Both the position numbers and the translations under genes were made by a program. Positions 22,040 through 33,792 of a stretch of DNA of 64,000 bases are shown here, one piece after another. The notes under the pieces were generated by a model that saw only the letters and a list, made by a program, of their open reading frames with translations, was not told the origin of the DNA and did no database searches. Source of the DNA: Acanthopleura granulata (lineage: Eukaryota; Mollusca; Polyplacophora; Chitonida; Chitonidae); the NCBI GenBank assembly GCA_016165875.1, contig JABBOT010000007.1, positions 21,163,703-21,227,702 on the forward strand. The letters are read 5' to 3'. How positions within the stretch are numbered: position 1 is the stretch's first letter; every line of letters begins with the position of its first letter.

Positions 22040-23290
22040 ATGACAAGTGTGGCATTAGCGCAGCACAATAGTAGTTGCTAGCTCACACAACCACTGCGCT
22101 AAAGCATGATTAGCTGCACCTGATTGTGGTATGAGCACAGCAAAATGGTGACTGATAGCTCACACAACCACTGCGCTAAAGCATGATTAGCTACACCTGA
22201 TTGTGGCATGAGCACTGCAAAATGGTGACTGATAGCTCACACAACCACTGCGCTAAAGCATGATTAGCTGTACCTGATTGTGGTATGAGCACAGCAAAAT
22301 GGTGACTGATAGCTCACACAACCACTGCGCTAAAGCATGATTAGCTGTACCTGATTGTGGTATGAGCACAGCAAAATGGTGACTGATAGCTCACACAACC
22401 ACTGCGCTAAAGCATGATTAGCTGTACCTGATTGTGGCATGAGCACAACAAAATGGTGACTGATAGCTCACACAACCACTGTGCTAAAGCATGATTAGCT
22501 GTACCTGATTGTGGCATGAGCACAGCAAAATGGTGACTGATAGCTCACACAACCACTGCGCTAAAGCATGATTAGCTGTACCTGATTGTGGCATGAGCAC
22601 AGCAAAATTGGTGACTGATAGCTCACACAACCACTGTGTTAATGCATGATTAGCTGTACCTGATTGTGGTATGAGCACTGCAAAATGGTGACTGATAGCT
22701 CACACAACCACTGTGTTAAAGCATGGTTAGCTGTACCTGATTGTGGCATGAGCACAGCAAAATGGTGACTGATAGCTCACACAACCACTGCGCTAAAGCT
22801 GTACCTGATTGTGGCATGAGCACAGCAAAATGGTGACTGATAGCTCACACAACCACTGCGCTAAAGCATGATTAGCTGTACCTGATTGTGGTATGAGCAC
22901 TGCAAAATGGTGACTGATAGCTCACACAACCACTGTGTTAAAGCATGGTTAGCTGTACCTGAGCGTGGCATGAGCACAGTACAATGGTACTAGCTAGCTC
23001 AGACAACCACTGCGCTAAAAGATGGTCAGATGTACCTGAGCGAGGCATGAGCACAGTACAATGTTACTTGCTAGCTCACACAGCCACTCCGCTAAACCAT
23101 GATTAACTGTACCTGATAGTGGCATAACCACAGCACAATTGCACTTGCTAGCTCACACAGCCACTCCTCTAAAACATGGTTAGCTGTATCTGAGCGTGGC
23201 ATGAGCTGGCTCACGCAATCACTGCGCCAAAGTATGATTAGTTGTACCTGCGTCTGGCATAAGCACAGCACAATGGTAGTTCAAGTTCAG
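22040..23290 (+). repeat. 77-bp satellite array, about 16 copies
   Basis: The landmark gctcacacaaccactg begins at 22081, 22158, 22235 and 22312, an exact 77-bp step. Copies from 22081 to about 22960 are nearly identical. One copy near 22790 has lost nine bases. The last four (22960-23290) are much more diverged, as is the first partial copy. Each unit has atgagc and gctca about 22 bases apart, so it could form a hairpin. Confidence 0.97.
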
Positions 23291-23640
23291 TCCGCCAAAG
23301 ACTGTCCCTCTCTCTCACTGGTCACCAGGACGCGTTAGGTCGACGAGCTCCTTCTGTCTTCATATTTGAGCAGCTGTAAAAACAAACATATACAGCTGTA
23401 AAGACAAAACGTTTGGATTCAATCTTGACTCCGTTTGGGCCACAGATATACGTCATTATTCAAGTAAGGGCTTGAGCATAAAAGACGGAAGTCGCTAATG
23501 AGTTGCACGGTTTTGTTTAGAATAGTGAATACAGAAATGTCGCCGGCAGACGTTACAGCACATCGCTTTAAGTCATGTGCCTGGATTATTTAAATCATCT
23601 GAATTATTGGAGATAAAGAAATATTTAAAGGGATTTTTTA

Positions 23641-23724
23641 TTTATTTGTTTCTATTTATTTGATTGGGGTTTTACGCCGTATTTCACTTATACGACGACA
23701 GCCATCATTACGGTGGAAAGAAAT
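23641..23724 (-). repeat. SINE 3' fragment
   Basis: Only the tail and the first part of the core remain (ttttacgccgtatttcactt, with the usual ctcaagaata deleted). Confidence 0.8.
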
Positions 23725-23983
23725 GATGATGGAAGGACACAATGGATATTGTAAAAATTAAAAGTAAGGTCAAGGGAAGAAGAACTCTCAACCATTTACG
23801 TTACCGTTGACTGCAACCGTACCCGTACCTGGTGTATATATCCAGATCTAGGCACCGGGCGAGGGAGGATCAATTTTGCTGCTTCTTAAGCCAAAGGCAT
23901 GATCAATCTTGGAACTTCGCTATCTCTTAATTTGAAAAATTTCAGGTTAACGAAGCTAATTATGCTACATTCATATGTTTCTA

Positions 23984-24160
23984 GGATTGGTGATTTACGC
24001 CATACTTGTGAATATTTCACTTATACGGCCGCGGTCAGCATTATGATGGGAGAGAACCGAGCAGAGCTCGGGGGAAACCCACGACCATCCACACGATCAC
24101 ACTGGCGAGAGACTCCTGGGTCATTGTGCTAACGCGTTAACTACCAAGCTACGAAGGCCA
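23984..24160 (-). repeat. SINE with a deleted middle
   Basis: Core (cagagctcgggggaaaccca) and head (ctaccaagctacgaaggcc) are present, but the segment between the ccatcc and the cactgg landmarks is lost. Confidence 0.8.
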
Positions 24161-24169
24161 ATGATAAAG

Positions 24170-24690
24170 AGGTTAACAGCATTTGATATTTAATGTCGTG
24201 TGGTTAACGGCCATGTGTGTTCTAATCATGTCACTGCTACAACGGCATACTCTTATCATCTAGTTACATCTGGGTTATTGAATATTAAGAATTACATTAG
24301 TTAGGAGCACATTATATGATTGTAATGTCGTTAACAACATGATATATTGTCTAGCATCTACATGTACTTAACACAGCTATACACTCTTGTTGTCATGGAG
24401 ATCACGGATGTAATCGGTTAGGAGCACTATATTTGTCATTATGCCTTATTTAACTACTCACACAGCATGCTTTTACTAAATTAACAGAACTAATTATCAT
24501 TATATTTGGTTAACACAACTACATTCCTGCCCAGTAGTTATATGAGCAAAATATAACGAAGTTAATTGGCATACGTATATTGTCCTTTGGCTGCCAGCTC
24601 TCTACACCATCAGTTACAATGAAATAATTGGAAGGTAGAAGTTAAATAAGTAAAGTCTAGTTTATTTCCTACTGTCGTTATGTGGTTAGA
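24170..24690 (+). repeat. Possible very old tandem array
   Basis: Landmarks such as tggttaac, ttaggagcac, cattatatga and tcttatcatctagttac recur at irregular spacing of roughly 50 to 130 bases. The pattern may be a decayed minisatellite. Copy borders are unclear. Confidence 0.35.
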
Positions 24691-26050
24691 TGTAAGCTAT
24701 ATTTCGGGATAGAAGATTCTACGTGCGTATTCTTATAATTTGTAGACAAACTTGGTTATTCCTCTTTGAAATATCAAGCGAAGTCACAGCATCATATTGT
24801 GTTTCCAGAGATTTTCATTCAATGAAAAAATACAAATAAAATGTCGAAGCCCTTCTTCATGATTCCTGGTTTTCCTGAACACTCAGATAAATTGTCATCA
24901 GAGAGCGGTCAGATGCCATATTTTCATACATGTGTCTGGTACATAAAGTATAAATGTATTGAGCTAAACAAATGTGTGTACATCATTACATATATAATAG
25001 AAATAGAAAAATTATATATGCATAAGAGAATTGTATTCCTCATACAGCATACACCCATCTCTAGGCTGGCTTTACCTCACTGCTCATATTCCGTGCAGCG
25101 CATGCGCTGCTGTCTATGCTCTCCCTACCTCACTGTCACTAATAAATAAGTTTGATCATTGCATTCCAGGTGACACAGGTAGGCTTGTTTGAGCTTTGCC
25201 TCAGCACTAATCCCCTTGCGCGGACTAACATAATCAACATTCGTCAATAAAAAGAATGATTTATAAATGCACGCTGAAGTCACGTTGAGCTCCGTTTAGA
25301 GATCAGATAGCTGTGCAAACCGTTGTGTATGATATTAACAGAAACAAATGCCAAGCATTCTTACTGTGGCCTCAGTGACGACTTTGACATTACTGATGAT
25401 TTCTGTACAAGATCTGGCAGTGCTGGCACTGCTGTAAAGCGAGCGTAGAGAACTCTACTTAAGCTGACAAGAGCATGGGTAAAATATGGCCCCAAAACAA
25501 ACCGCCATGACAATCAACAATAGAAATGGTGCATAAAGCAAACAGTTGACGTCGGTAAGAGGCAACTCATGCATTTCACGGAGATTGTATTTGGTTTTTG
25601 TGGAAAGCCAGTATATCTCTGGCTCAATAAACCGTTGGTGATTATTGAGCATAAAGGCAGATGTAAAGGCGTGAAGCTTAATATAATACGCGGTTGTGTC
25701 TGCTATTGACATTTGTCATAAATAACCATTGCTTGAGCGTTATTATATGACAAGGCAGATGTTGTTATAAATCACGTTCGCTTTACTGTATGGCCTGCAC
25801 ACCCTGTGGCTGATTACAGACCATGTCGGCCGAAAGATACTCTATTAATTGGATTTTTATTATTTCATTGGCATTTGTCGCCGTGGCATGTACTAATTTA
25901 GCTATGAAATTATGATTTATGTAAATGGGGAACACTGATGACCCTGTGTGACTATAACGCAATGAGCTTCTTTATCTTCTGAAATCGAGGAGTTCACAAC
26001 CGTCTAAGAAGCAGAAATTCTTCTGATCTCTTTGCCCTTCGATTTTACAG
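24691..26050. other. No firm gene upstream of exon 26051
   Basis: AT-rich. A minus-strand 85-codon frame (25455-25712) ends in a hydrophobic stretch (CLLYAPFLLLIVMAVCFGAI), but I see no splice or family support for it. Confidence 0.35.
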
Positions 26051-26137
26051 GTGGAACAAACTACATTTTATAAGGACTGGCTTATGTTTGGTGAAATGGT
26101 TTTTCTATGTTTGTTCTACATTACCGGGTATCCAAAG
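26051..26137 (+). CDS. Internal coding exon of a membrane protein (candidate)
   Basis: 87 bp, open in frame 0 and phase 0 at both ends. It is bounded by a strong acceptor (cccttcgattttacag) and a GTATGT donor at 26138. It encodes 29 residues, including WLMFGEMVFLCLFYITG, a hydrophobic span with an inner Glu. The spacing of F, W, M-F-x-G-E and L-x-x-F-Y-I resembles the second helix of SLC35F6-type transporters (MFLGEFSCLAAFYL in the human protein). That likeness is short and from memory. Partner exons were not identified with certainty; 28381-28527 is in a compatible phase. Confidence 0.45.
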
Positions 26138-27200
26138 GTATGTTCCCTTGTACATTTATTAACTCCCCAAGATATATAACAATTTTGCTTTCATTTACCT
26201 CTTCGACCTGTCAGTTAGTAAATTATTAAACAGATCGAGAATAATAATGACATAAATAGTGTGGAGGTGGATATATACCAGGATTAGGAAGCTTTGATAG
26301 CCAAAGTAACGCGCCATGTTGGTGGAAGACTAGCGGTGATCAACGAACCAAGATTGCACAAAAGACCTCACAAGGGTGTTCACTATGGACGTATAATCGG
26401 TGAGAGCTGGGCGAATCTACACATTTCCTGTCCAAGGGTCCGTTTGAAACGGCGTTCATATGTATCGCGGCCACTGCGACACTACTTGACATGATACTCA
26501 TATGTGATAAACTTGTCCAATCTTGACACATGCATAGAGCTGAGAGTTCTTTTGCCCCGCTGCAATATCCAAAAAGTAAATTATCTACAATGGAAATCGA
26601 ATTTTTTGATTATATTACATAGTGATTACCTCTTACATAGTGTTGAAATGTATAAATCAACCTGTCTTCAATTTATAGGTAGATTCCTTTCGCCAAACAA
26701 ATCTATGGATTAGGCTGAAAGGATCATAATCGTATTAAAAGGTTAATATGCATGCATGAGTCAACTAGTTCTAAATCTTATTTGAACTTTTGACAAAAAA
26801 GTATATGTGCTCTTTGACGGGAAAACACACAAAAACGACTAGACTTCTCGGTTGTTGCAACCAACAAAGCACTTTACATTGCACACCACTATTTTGCAAT
26901 GCTTCTTATCTTTCACTGGTAGCACAGACATATTATTCACACTACTTTTATCCAGCACGACTCTAACAGAGCACAATATCTGTGATACAAGATTACCACC
27001 AAAATCTTCAAAACGGGAAACGTTTTATTTGCTTTTCTCTTTTTTATTATACTCTCTTTTATTTCAAGTTACTTGCATCATGGAACCATAAACAAGAGAA
27101 TGGTACAGTTTGAGCAGCCAGCCTGTGTTAGCTCAGCTTATGCACTTCCGATTTCTTCAGTTGAATGGACTGAAAGAAAGGTTAACAAATACTTGCTTGA

Positions 27201-27316
27201 GCCGTATATGGGAAGGTCCTCAGCCTGCTTTGCCCGGTTTCCACCCATCATAATGCTGACCGCCGTCGTATCAGTGAAATATTCTCGAGTACGACCAATC
27301 AAAAACAATAAATAAA
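27201..27316 (+). repeat. SINE 3' half
   Basis: Keeps cccggtttccacccatcata, gctgaccgccgtcgtat and a degraded tail (aaaaacaataaataaa). The head is missing. Confidence 0.8.
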
Positions 27317-28380
27317 ATATTTCCCCGGGGCTCCGTAGTTTACATTTCGTCTAGATTTCGTCCACTGATTCACTTGTTCCTGTAAATAACAGAGGTTGTC
27401 AGTGTTCTAAATAAAAAAATTCTAGTGCGTCAATATGAATTCCATGTTCCGCCTCATAGCTAAACAGCACAAACCTGCTACTTAAAAAGTTCCATTTCAT
27501 TTGAGAGAAAATAGAGGGGTATTTAGGAAATTGCACACACTGGCAAAGTCCAAAGGCGACTTCTCCTTCCCGCATTTCAGAAAGATTAACCCTAATACCA
27601 ATGAGCAGAAATAAATGTGTTCTACATGGATTGTCTCTATGTTCCGGAGGCATACTTATATTTGGCCGGAAATGCATACAATCATACAAAAACTCGGTAA
27701 TATAGATAAATGTTGTTATCGTAGAGAAACCTTTGTCATTTCAGACTTCAAAGCATTTTCCCTATCGATTAAAAACAGTAAGGTTTGCTTTGTTGCAAGT
27801 GCATGGTTAAGCAGATATACCCAGTGTATGTACGTCACCCTTGTGATGTGATGCCAAATAGTGTGTTGTGGATGTTGTGGATGTTTTGTGGAGAATACAC
27901 GCCATTGTCTGCCTTAACAACCAAACTTGCTATTGTGCACTACATGAGTGATACAGCGGCTCTGATGGTTTTCTGGGAAATTTTCTAAATGTGCATGTAA
28001 ATGATATATGGAGTAAAAGCAGCTAAATCGCTATAATCTCCGCGGCCTTCCACACATTTATTTTCTCAGGTTAAGACAAGCCTTCCCGAAAAGTGTTACA
28101 ACTGCAAACATCTACACTATCTTCACTGGGCACCACATGAGGTCTAAGGAATTTGTCATGGATTTTAAGATTTCTTTGTTCCTCATTTAAAGTTGTTATT
28201 CTACATGTACATGTAGATTTGAGTTAATTGCCCAATCAGTTAAGCTCTTCGGCTCCTGTGCACTCTTAGATTCGCTCTCATCCTGAAGTCCTCTGTCAAT
28301 AACTTTGCTTCTGCTGTTCTTCAACCTTCATATTATTATTGTTTATATGATTTACAGGGCTTTCGTGCAGTGTCTTTCAG

Positions 28381-28527
28381 TTCAAGATCCAAAAAGATCT
28401 CTTCATCACTGCAATGTACGGATTCAAATCTCCAGTCGTCTTTTGTACCTCCCTTATCACCGCGGTAGTTGCACACATCATATGTATCCACAGAACTGCA
28501 TTAAAAAAAAACAGGAAATGTAAATAA
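28381..28527 (+). CDS. Possible 3'-terminal coding exon with a membrane span
   Basis: After the acceptor (cgtgcagtgtctttcag, ending 28380), frame 0 is open for 48 codons to TAA at 28525-28527. It encodes FKIQKDLFITAMYGFKSP, then a hydrophobic run (VVFCTSLITAVVAHIICIH) and a basic end (RTALKKNRKCK). A hydrophobic span followed by a Lys/Arg tail is reasonable for the end of a membrane protein. It could follow exon 26051-26137 in phase. An alternative is chance in AT-rich DNA. Confidence 0.28.
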   Translation, partial: FKIQKDLFITAMYGFKSPVVFCTSLITAVVAHIICIHRTALKKNRKCK

Positions 28528-28932
28528 TCGCGAGTGTCTTTGTTATGCGCCAGTGATTATATTCAGTGTAATTGGTCAAAGCATCTTCATATATATACAG
28601 ATGCTTCAAAATGCCCCGGTACCAATCTAGTGGGCACGTCTTTCTCCCTGAGCTAAATCCTTATGATTGTTTAATTTAATCTGAGTATTTATAATTGAAC
28701 TAACTGCCGTTATATGTGCTTTAAATTTTCTTTTAAGCTGAAAAACTGGCCGAGTAATTATTTTACAAATTTGTTATCCTCGTTACAGGCCATCACCATG
28801 ACATTTGGCAAAAATCTTCCAAACTTGCATTTGAACTAGTTCACTTATGTACTGCTCTTCATTTTAAAGGTATTTCAGAATCTTTCGAATGCATGGTTCC
28901 CGGGTCACTTTTGTTTCCTGACGTTTCAATCT

Positions 28933-29386
28933 GTGTTCCGTTATCTTTATCTGAATGCCTTAGTTACATTAAACCGACGTTTATTGATACCTGGTAACGA
29001 GACTGGTATACCTCGGAAAAGGGTAGAATGCTTTCATACACACCATGCATGTATGTCTTTAAACTATAATCTTTTTTTACCCTGTCGCCATGATGAGATT
29101 ACTGTGTTTAGACATATTATCCAGTCATACACAAATTTATATGGATTCCGTTTTACACTTCATAATACTGGCCTCCGTGAGTCGTGTGTTGTGGAGGATA
29201 CAACTGACGACATATTTTTTCGTTGTCGTCGCCATACTTATGCTCGTCATTTGTTTTACCCTGATATACGTGCGCTTAGCAATTTTACCATCGGTATATG
29301 GTTTATGTCCCACCAACAATCATAACAATGCCTTTTGGGCAATGTACTGCTCATTTGCTTATGTGCGTAACCTGTCCAGGCCCTAG
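28933..29386 (+). pseudogene. Decayed non-LTR retrotransposon (LINE) 3' end
   Basis: A 130-codon frame ends with a stretch like the cysteine-histidine region near the C-terminus of LINE ORF2: ESCVVEDTTDDIFFRCRRHT, matching the common C-x-x-E-D-T-x-(H/D)-x-x-x-x-C layout. The downstream part (FWAMYCSFAYVRNLSRP) is in another frame, so there is a frameshift near 29320. The usual zinc-ligand histidine is replaced. No reverse transcriptase domain is seen upstream, so the copy is 5'-truncated. The family is assigned from pattern only. Confidence 0.4.
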
Positions 29387-29435
29387 CAAGATGTATGTAA
29401 TATGTCATTTACATCCTATATTCTAGATTATAAAG

Positions 29436-29669
29436 GGATCTCCGTAGCTCAGTCGGTGACTCAATGACTTAGGAGCTGTGAGTTCACGTCGAGCTCATGC
29501 TGGCTTCCTCTCCGTCCATACATGAGAAGGTTTGCCAACAACCTGCGGATTGTCCCGGGTTTCATCCAGGCTCAGCCCGGTTTCCTCCCACCATAATGCT
29601 GGTCGCCGTCGAATAAGTGAATTATTCTTGAGTACGGCATAAAACATCAATCAATTAAATAAATAAATC
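29436..29669 (+). repeat. SINE, near full length
   Basis: Head ggatctccgtagctcagtcgg, core (caacctgcggattgtcccgg) and an (ATAA)n tail. It lies just past the LINE remnant. Confidence 0.9.
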
Positions 29670-30367
29670 AAGATTATAGTGCATCAGGATGGTAAACACC
29701 AGTTCAAATTAAATCCGCCCCTCCGCGCCAAAGCTGTAAAGGGTAAGTTCTATGACTAGAGCTATGATATATTCTTTTAAATATGACTAGTTATTATATC
29801 TGTGATTTTGTTCATGAACAGGGGGTGCACCGTTATAGAATTTTCGTAAAATTACGGGTAAAAGGCCTGACAACAAGCTGCCTAGTGTTCTCGCTGTAAA
29901 ATAAAGGTCATAATCGCTCTAATGTCATCTTGTGAACTAATATTTGAGCCCCACCCAGATCACGTGTTTCTCCTATTACGGATGTTTTACCACTAAAGCT
30001 ACTGTAGTGGTAAAACTCTCGTAGGAATGCCGGAGTTGGTGTGGTAAAAACACAGACCTTTCTAGTAATGTAAGTTATCACTAAATCACTAAAAATCTTA
30101 GAGTAAAAACTTCGACCAAGCGTCTCAATGGAACAAGTTTGCCTGCTGATTTGTAAGAGCCGATCTGTTTTCGGCCTTTTGAGGTTTTGAGGACGTTGAA
30201 TTGAAGATTCATCACAAAAACCCGATACCTGCAATCAGGACATAACGATGGTAATTATCAAGGGACTTTTCTTTACACTGAGCTATCTATGCCATCTGAC
30301 TTGCTGAACTGCTGGGACGACATAGCCGACTAAGCATCGGTGTTATTAGTGAGGGACCCCGTTCAGC
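29670..30367. other. No gene seen
   Basis: A GTAAGT site near 29743 follows a 40-base open stretch with a weak acceptor; this is not enough to call an exon. Confidence 0.35.
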
Positions 30368-30447
30368 ACAGACTACCTAGGTAACTACATATCCCTTTAT
30401 CTCGATAACAGACTACCTAGGTAACTACATATCACTTTATCTCGATA
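30368..30447 (+). repeat. 40-bp tandem duplication
   Basis: Two copies (30368-30407, 30408-30447) differ by one base. The unit contains cctagg, itself a palindrome. Confidence 0.95.
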
Positions 30448-30929
30448 ACGGTATTCACCGAATTTAACGAGAAATCTGACAAAGACTGTTCTCGATTTCT
30501 AATATCACAGTGTTCTGTTGGTTTCACTCTTGTTTGCAGTCTTGAGTAGGGTGCATTGATCTAGCCAATTGGCATGTCTAGTGGTCGGGGAAAGTCGGGT
30601 ATAATCCATGCATTATGCCTCGTCAAATATCGAGGTGACCCTAACGTGATGTTAATGTCTCGTATTCAGTAGAATGAAATAAAATACAGAATTTTAATTT
30701 TTAACAGGAGAGTCAGATACTGTCGAAATGATCAAACACTAAACAATCTTAATCCGCTTTTGCTAACATTGTGATATTTGCCTCGTAAACAATAGGTGGG
30801 AAAAACAGCCAAAAAGTAAACGTGTGTTTGTCATGCACATTCACAATAGTGAAAACCTGTCATCTCTGAATATTTTCTTTATAGTATATATAGTCGATGG
30901 TATAAATACGTCGGTTTCACCAAGTCAGT

Positions 30930-31885
30930 TGGGACACAGCGTGTTCCTAATATAAGTCAACGATTTAGAAAATTCAGCCGAGAGTCAGCGTTTTTCTCGT
31001 ATAGATTAATAGCAGTTAGCTGTGTGACTGAGAGCTTTCCTCACATATTTTAACGATAGCGAAAAATCAGTTGTAAGTTAATGTTTTCCTTATACAGGAA
31101 AACAATACTACTGAGCGCCAATGTTTTCGTCATATAGATTACCGACAGAGAGAAGTCAGTTGTTAGTTAATGTGTTCCTCACACATATCAATGCTAGAGA
31201 TCAATCAGTCGTCAGTTAATGAAGTGTGCTCTTTATATTGATCAACATCAAAACCAATCATTTGGGAGTAAACGTTTTCCTTATATCGGTCACTAAAAAA
31301 GGCAAGTCGGATGTTAGTCAAGGTTTCCTCTTCTAGATCAAAGTTAGGTAATATTCGGATGCAATTCAGCGAACTGTGTTCCTTATATGAATTACCAAAA
31401 TAGAAGAGTCACTTATTGTCATGATTCAATGTTATCCTCATACAGACTGACGATACATGATGATACAATTATTTTGTGAGACCGAGAATACAGACAAATC
31501 AGTTGTGAATCAACTTGTTTCTCAAATAGACCGATGATAGGGCAGTCAGTGGTCTGTCTTTCCTCATACAGACCGTGAATTGAGCCCTTTCCTGAGTCAA
31601 CGTGTTCCTCACACAAACCAAGGATTGAGACAATTCATGTGTGAACCAAGTGTTCCTCACACAAACCAAGGATACAGGCCAGTTCTTTCGTCGAGGAACG
31701 TGTTCCTCACATAGATCGACGATAGAGACGTCAATTGTGGGACAACGTTTCCTCCGTATAAATCAGTTCTGAGTCAAAGTTTTCCTCGTATAGATCAACG
31801 ATAGCGACAAGACGGTTATGAGCCAACGTGATCAGCGTGTGGACCAAGGATAGACATATGTCAGTGGTGTCTTCCTTTTATAGTG
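30930..31885 (+). repeat. Degenerate minisatellite, unit about 48 bp, about 20 copies
   Basis: The phrase gttttcctcatatagatcaa with variants, followed by cgatagagacaagtcagttg, recurs about every 40-55 bases (for example at 30938, 30988, 31081, 31121, 31170, 31271, 31320, 31602, 31650, 31698 and 31777). The copies starting at 31602 and 31650 are most alike (cctcacacaaaccaaggat). The array is highly diverged and has uneven unit length, so it is old. Confidence 0.85.
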
Positions 31886-32592
31886 CGACGGCTTTGGCAT
31901 TCATTAAACGACCCATGGAGGGATTTTTTCTATAATAGAAGTTTCCACATCAAACCACTTACGGACGCTCCCGGAATGGATCGAAGACGATAGATTATCT
32001 CTGAGGAGCACTTGGAGGGATCTCGACGGAACTCAGTGGTTACTCGATTTTGATGCTCTCGTAAGAGCCTGCCATTAGAGATTTGGGTGGCAAATAGCCG
32101 CCAAACGAAGAAAATGGTAGAGCTGGCTAAAACACCTGGACATCAGCTAACACACGCACGCACATAGAGATTGGCTGTGTACAGAGCCAAAAAGTACACG
32201 CCATGGGCAATGGGGAAGCAATCTGTTTTCCTGTTACACAGTGATTTTTTTCTGGCTAAAGACTGCGAGGGCCTTTTGATTCCAAATGACAGCAGATGTA
32301 TTTGCACGAATTTCACAGCGGGGCAATTAAAATATACATGGAAAAAGCCAAGAAATGTATCTCCTGGAAACACGTCGTTAAAGATAGCTATTCGTCCCAA
32401 GTTCCAATAGTGTTTAAAATTATAAAGCATAATTCAACATAACATCAAGTGTGAGAAGTATAGAGTTGCAGATAATCATTTACCTGACAATTAAACAGTC
32501 GTACATAATACGTTAGAGGTACATGTCTTTCCTTTTCTGAAAATTCGAGGCCAAAGGGAAATTGCATGTGTACACTATATCTACACATGTGT

Positions 32593-32753
32593 ATTTATTT
32601 ATTTATTTGATTGGTGTTTTACGCCGTAGTCAGTAATATTTCATTTATACGACGTCAACCAGCTTTATGGTGGGAGGAAACCTGGCAGAACCCGGGGAAA
32701 ACCCACTGTCATCCGCAGGTTGCTGGTTAACCTTCTCACGCACGCCTAGAGAG
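32593..32753 (-). repeat. SINE 3' part
   Basis: Tail and core (ttatttgattggtgttttac, then atccgcaggttgctgg) up to the cacgcctagagag landmark. The tRNA-like head is missing. Confidence 0.85.
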
Positions 32754-33640
32754 TATACATGAGTAGTTAACAGAATAAAATAAAGGCACCTTATTTTCAC
32801 ACACAACAGCAATTTTGTCCCAAACCCGTGTATATTTGTAATTTCAACAAGGTTACATGCTGTAGAGGTGATTTTTCATCCTGAAATCGGAATTGTTTCA
32901 TAAAACCTCACCTTGCACAACTCAACACCTGTTATTTATCCATTTGCTGACAATCAAGGTGAACTTCACGATTCACACGCTACAGACAGTGATCTTTGCA
33001 CCTTTTTGTTCAGAAACAAGCAGTTAAGAAATGTCGAAAGTAAGAATCTTGTACTACTTGCCATTTATCTCTGAAACGCCTCGGAGTCGACACTTCGAGA
33101 GCGCTTGAACAACAAATTGCTAATTTGTCACATCTGATTGGAAAAAAAGGATTGAGTTCAGATTATTTTTAAAATTGCTTCCCTGAATTTCTTTGTTTTT
33201 TGACTACCAAAAGTACAGAAACAGAAAATATCAAAGAAATAAAATGCAAAATTCATCGTTTGGATCTAACATACTTTAAATGGGAAGAGTTGGCCATTAT
33301 TTGAACGCCAACAACAGATAAATTTGTTCACAATCCTACCTGGTCGAATTTGTGGTCATGTTTTTCCCCCACGGTACATTCTGATTACAATCATGACACA
33401 TCAGCCACCACAGATTAAGCGACATAACGGCAATTTCATGACAGCATAAAACGTTTTCATTACCTTGTCGGCTTCTGCAAAATTGTGACAAACGCACCAG
33501 GTAATTTGTCCAATCCAAGGTGTCTATGAAAACTCCTAACCCTGTTGTACACAAAACGACTGCATGTTATCACGGCGATGCACGTGACAATCTCGCGATG
33601 GCAACCCCTTGGAGAATGACGAAAGGCTTGGCTGTCAGTC
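32754..33640. other. No gene seen
   Basis: AT-rich to about 33330, then more mixed composition. Several short minus-strand frames with weak splice-like borders; none supported. Confidence 0.35.
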
Positions 33641-33792
33641 TGAAATGATAAGTTACCAAGGCAACAGGACAAAACTGCTGACGGCCCGGGGCGGAGCGTA
33701 TATCGTACAGTCAGGAATGTTAGAGCGCTCGAAGCTTGTGACAGACTAAACTGTACACGGGAGAGTGAACTGTGCTGCCTTGTCTATAGAGA
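33641..33792 (+). promoter_or_regulatory. CpG-rich block ending in a donor site; possible 5' exon
   Basis: The segment has far more CG dinucleotides than its surroundings (for example acggcccggggcggagcg) and ends at GTAAGT (33793). It looks like a promoter-proximal 5' UTR exon for a plus-strand gene, perhaps one of the exons at 38-43 kb. No start codon in a conserved frame is evident. The link is inference. Confidence 0.25.

Noticed and set aside
22484..22678. Frame with a repeated peptide in the satellite
   Set aside because: It is the 77-bp satellite read through; 77 is not a multiple of three, so this is not a protein repeat.
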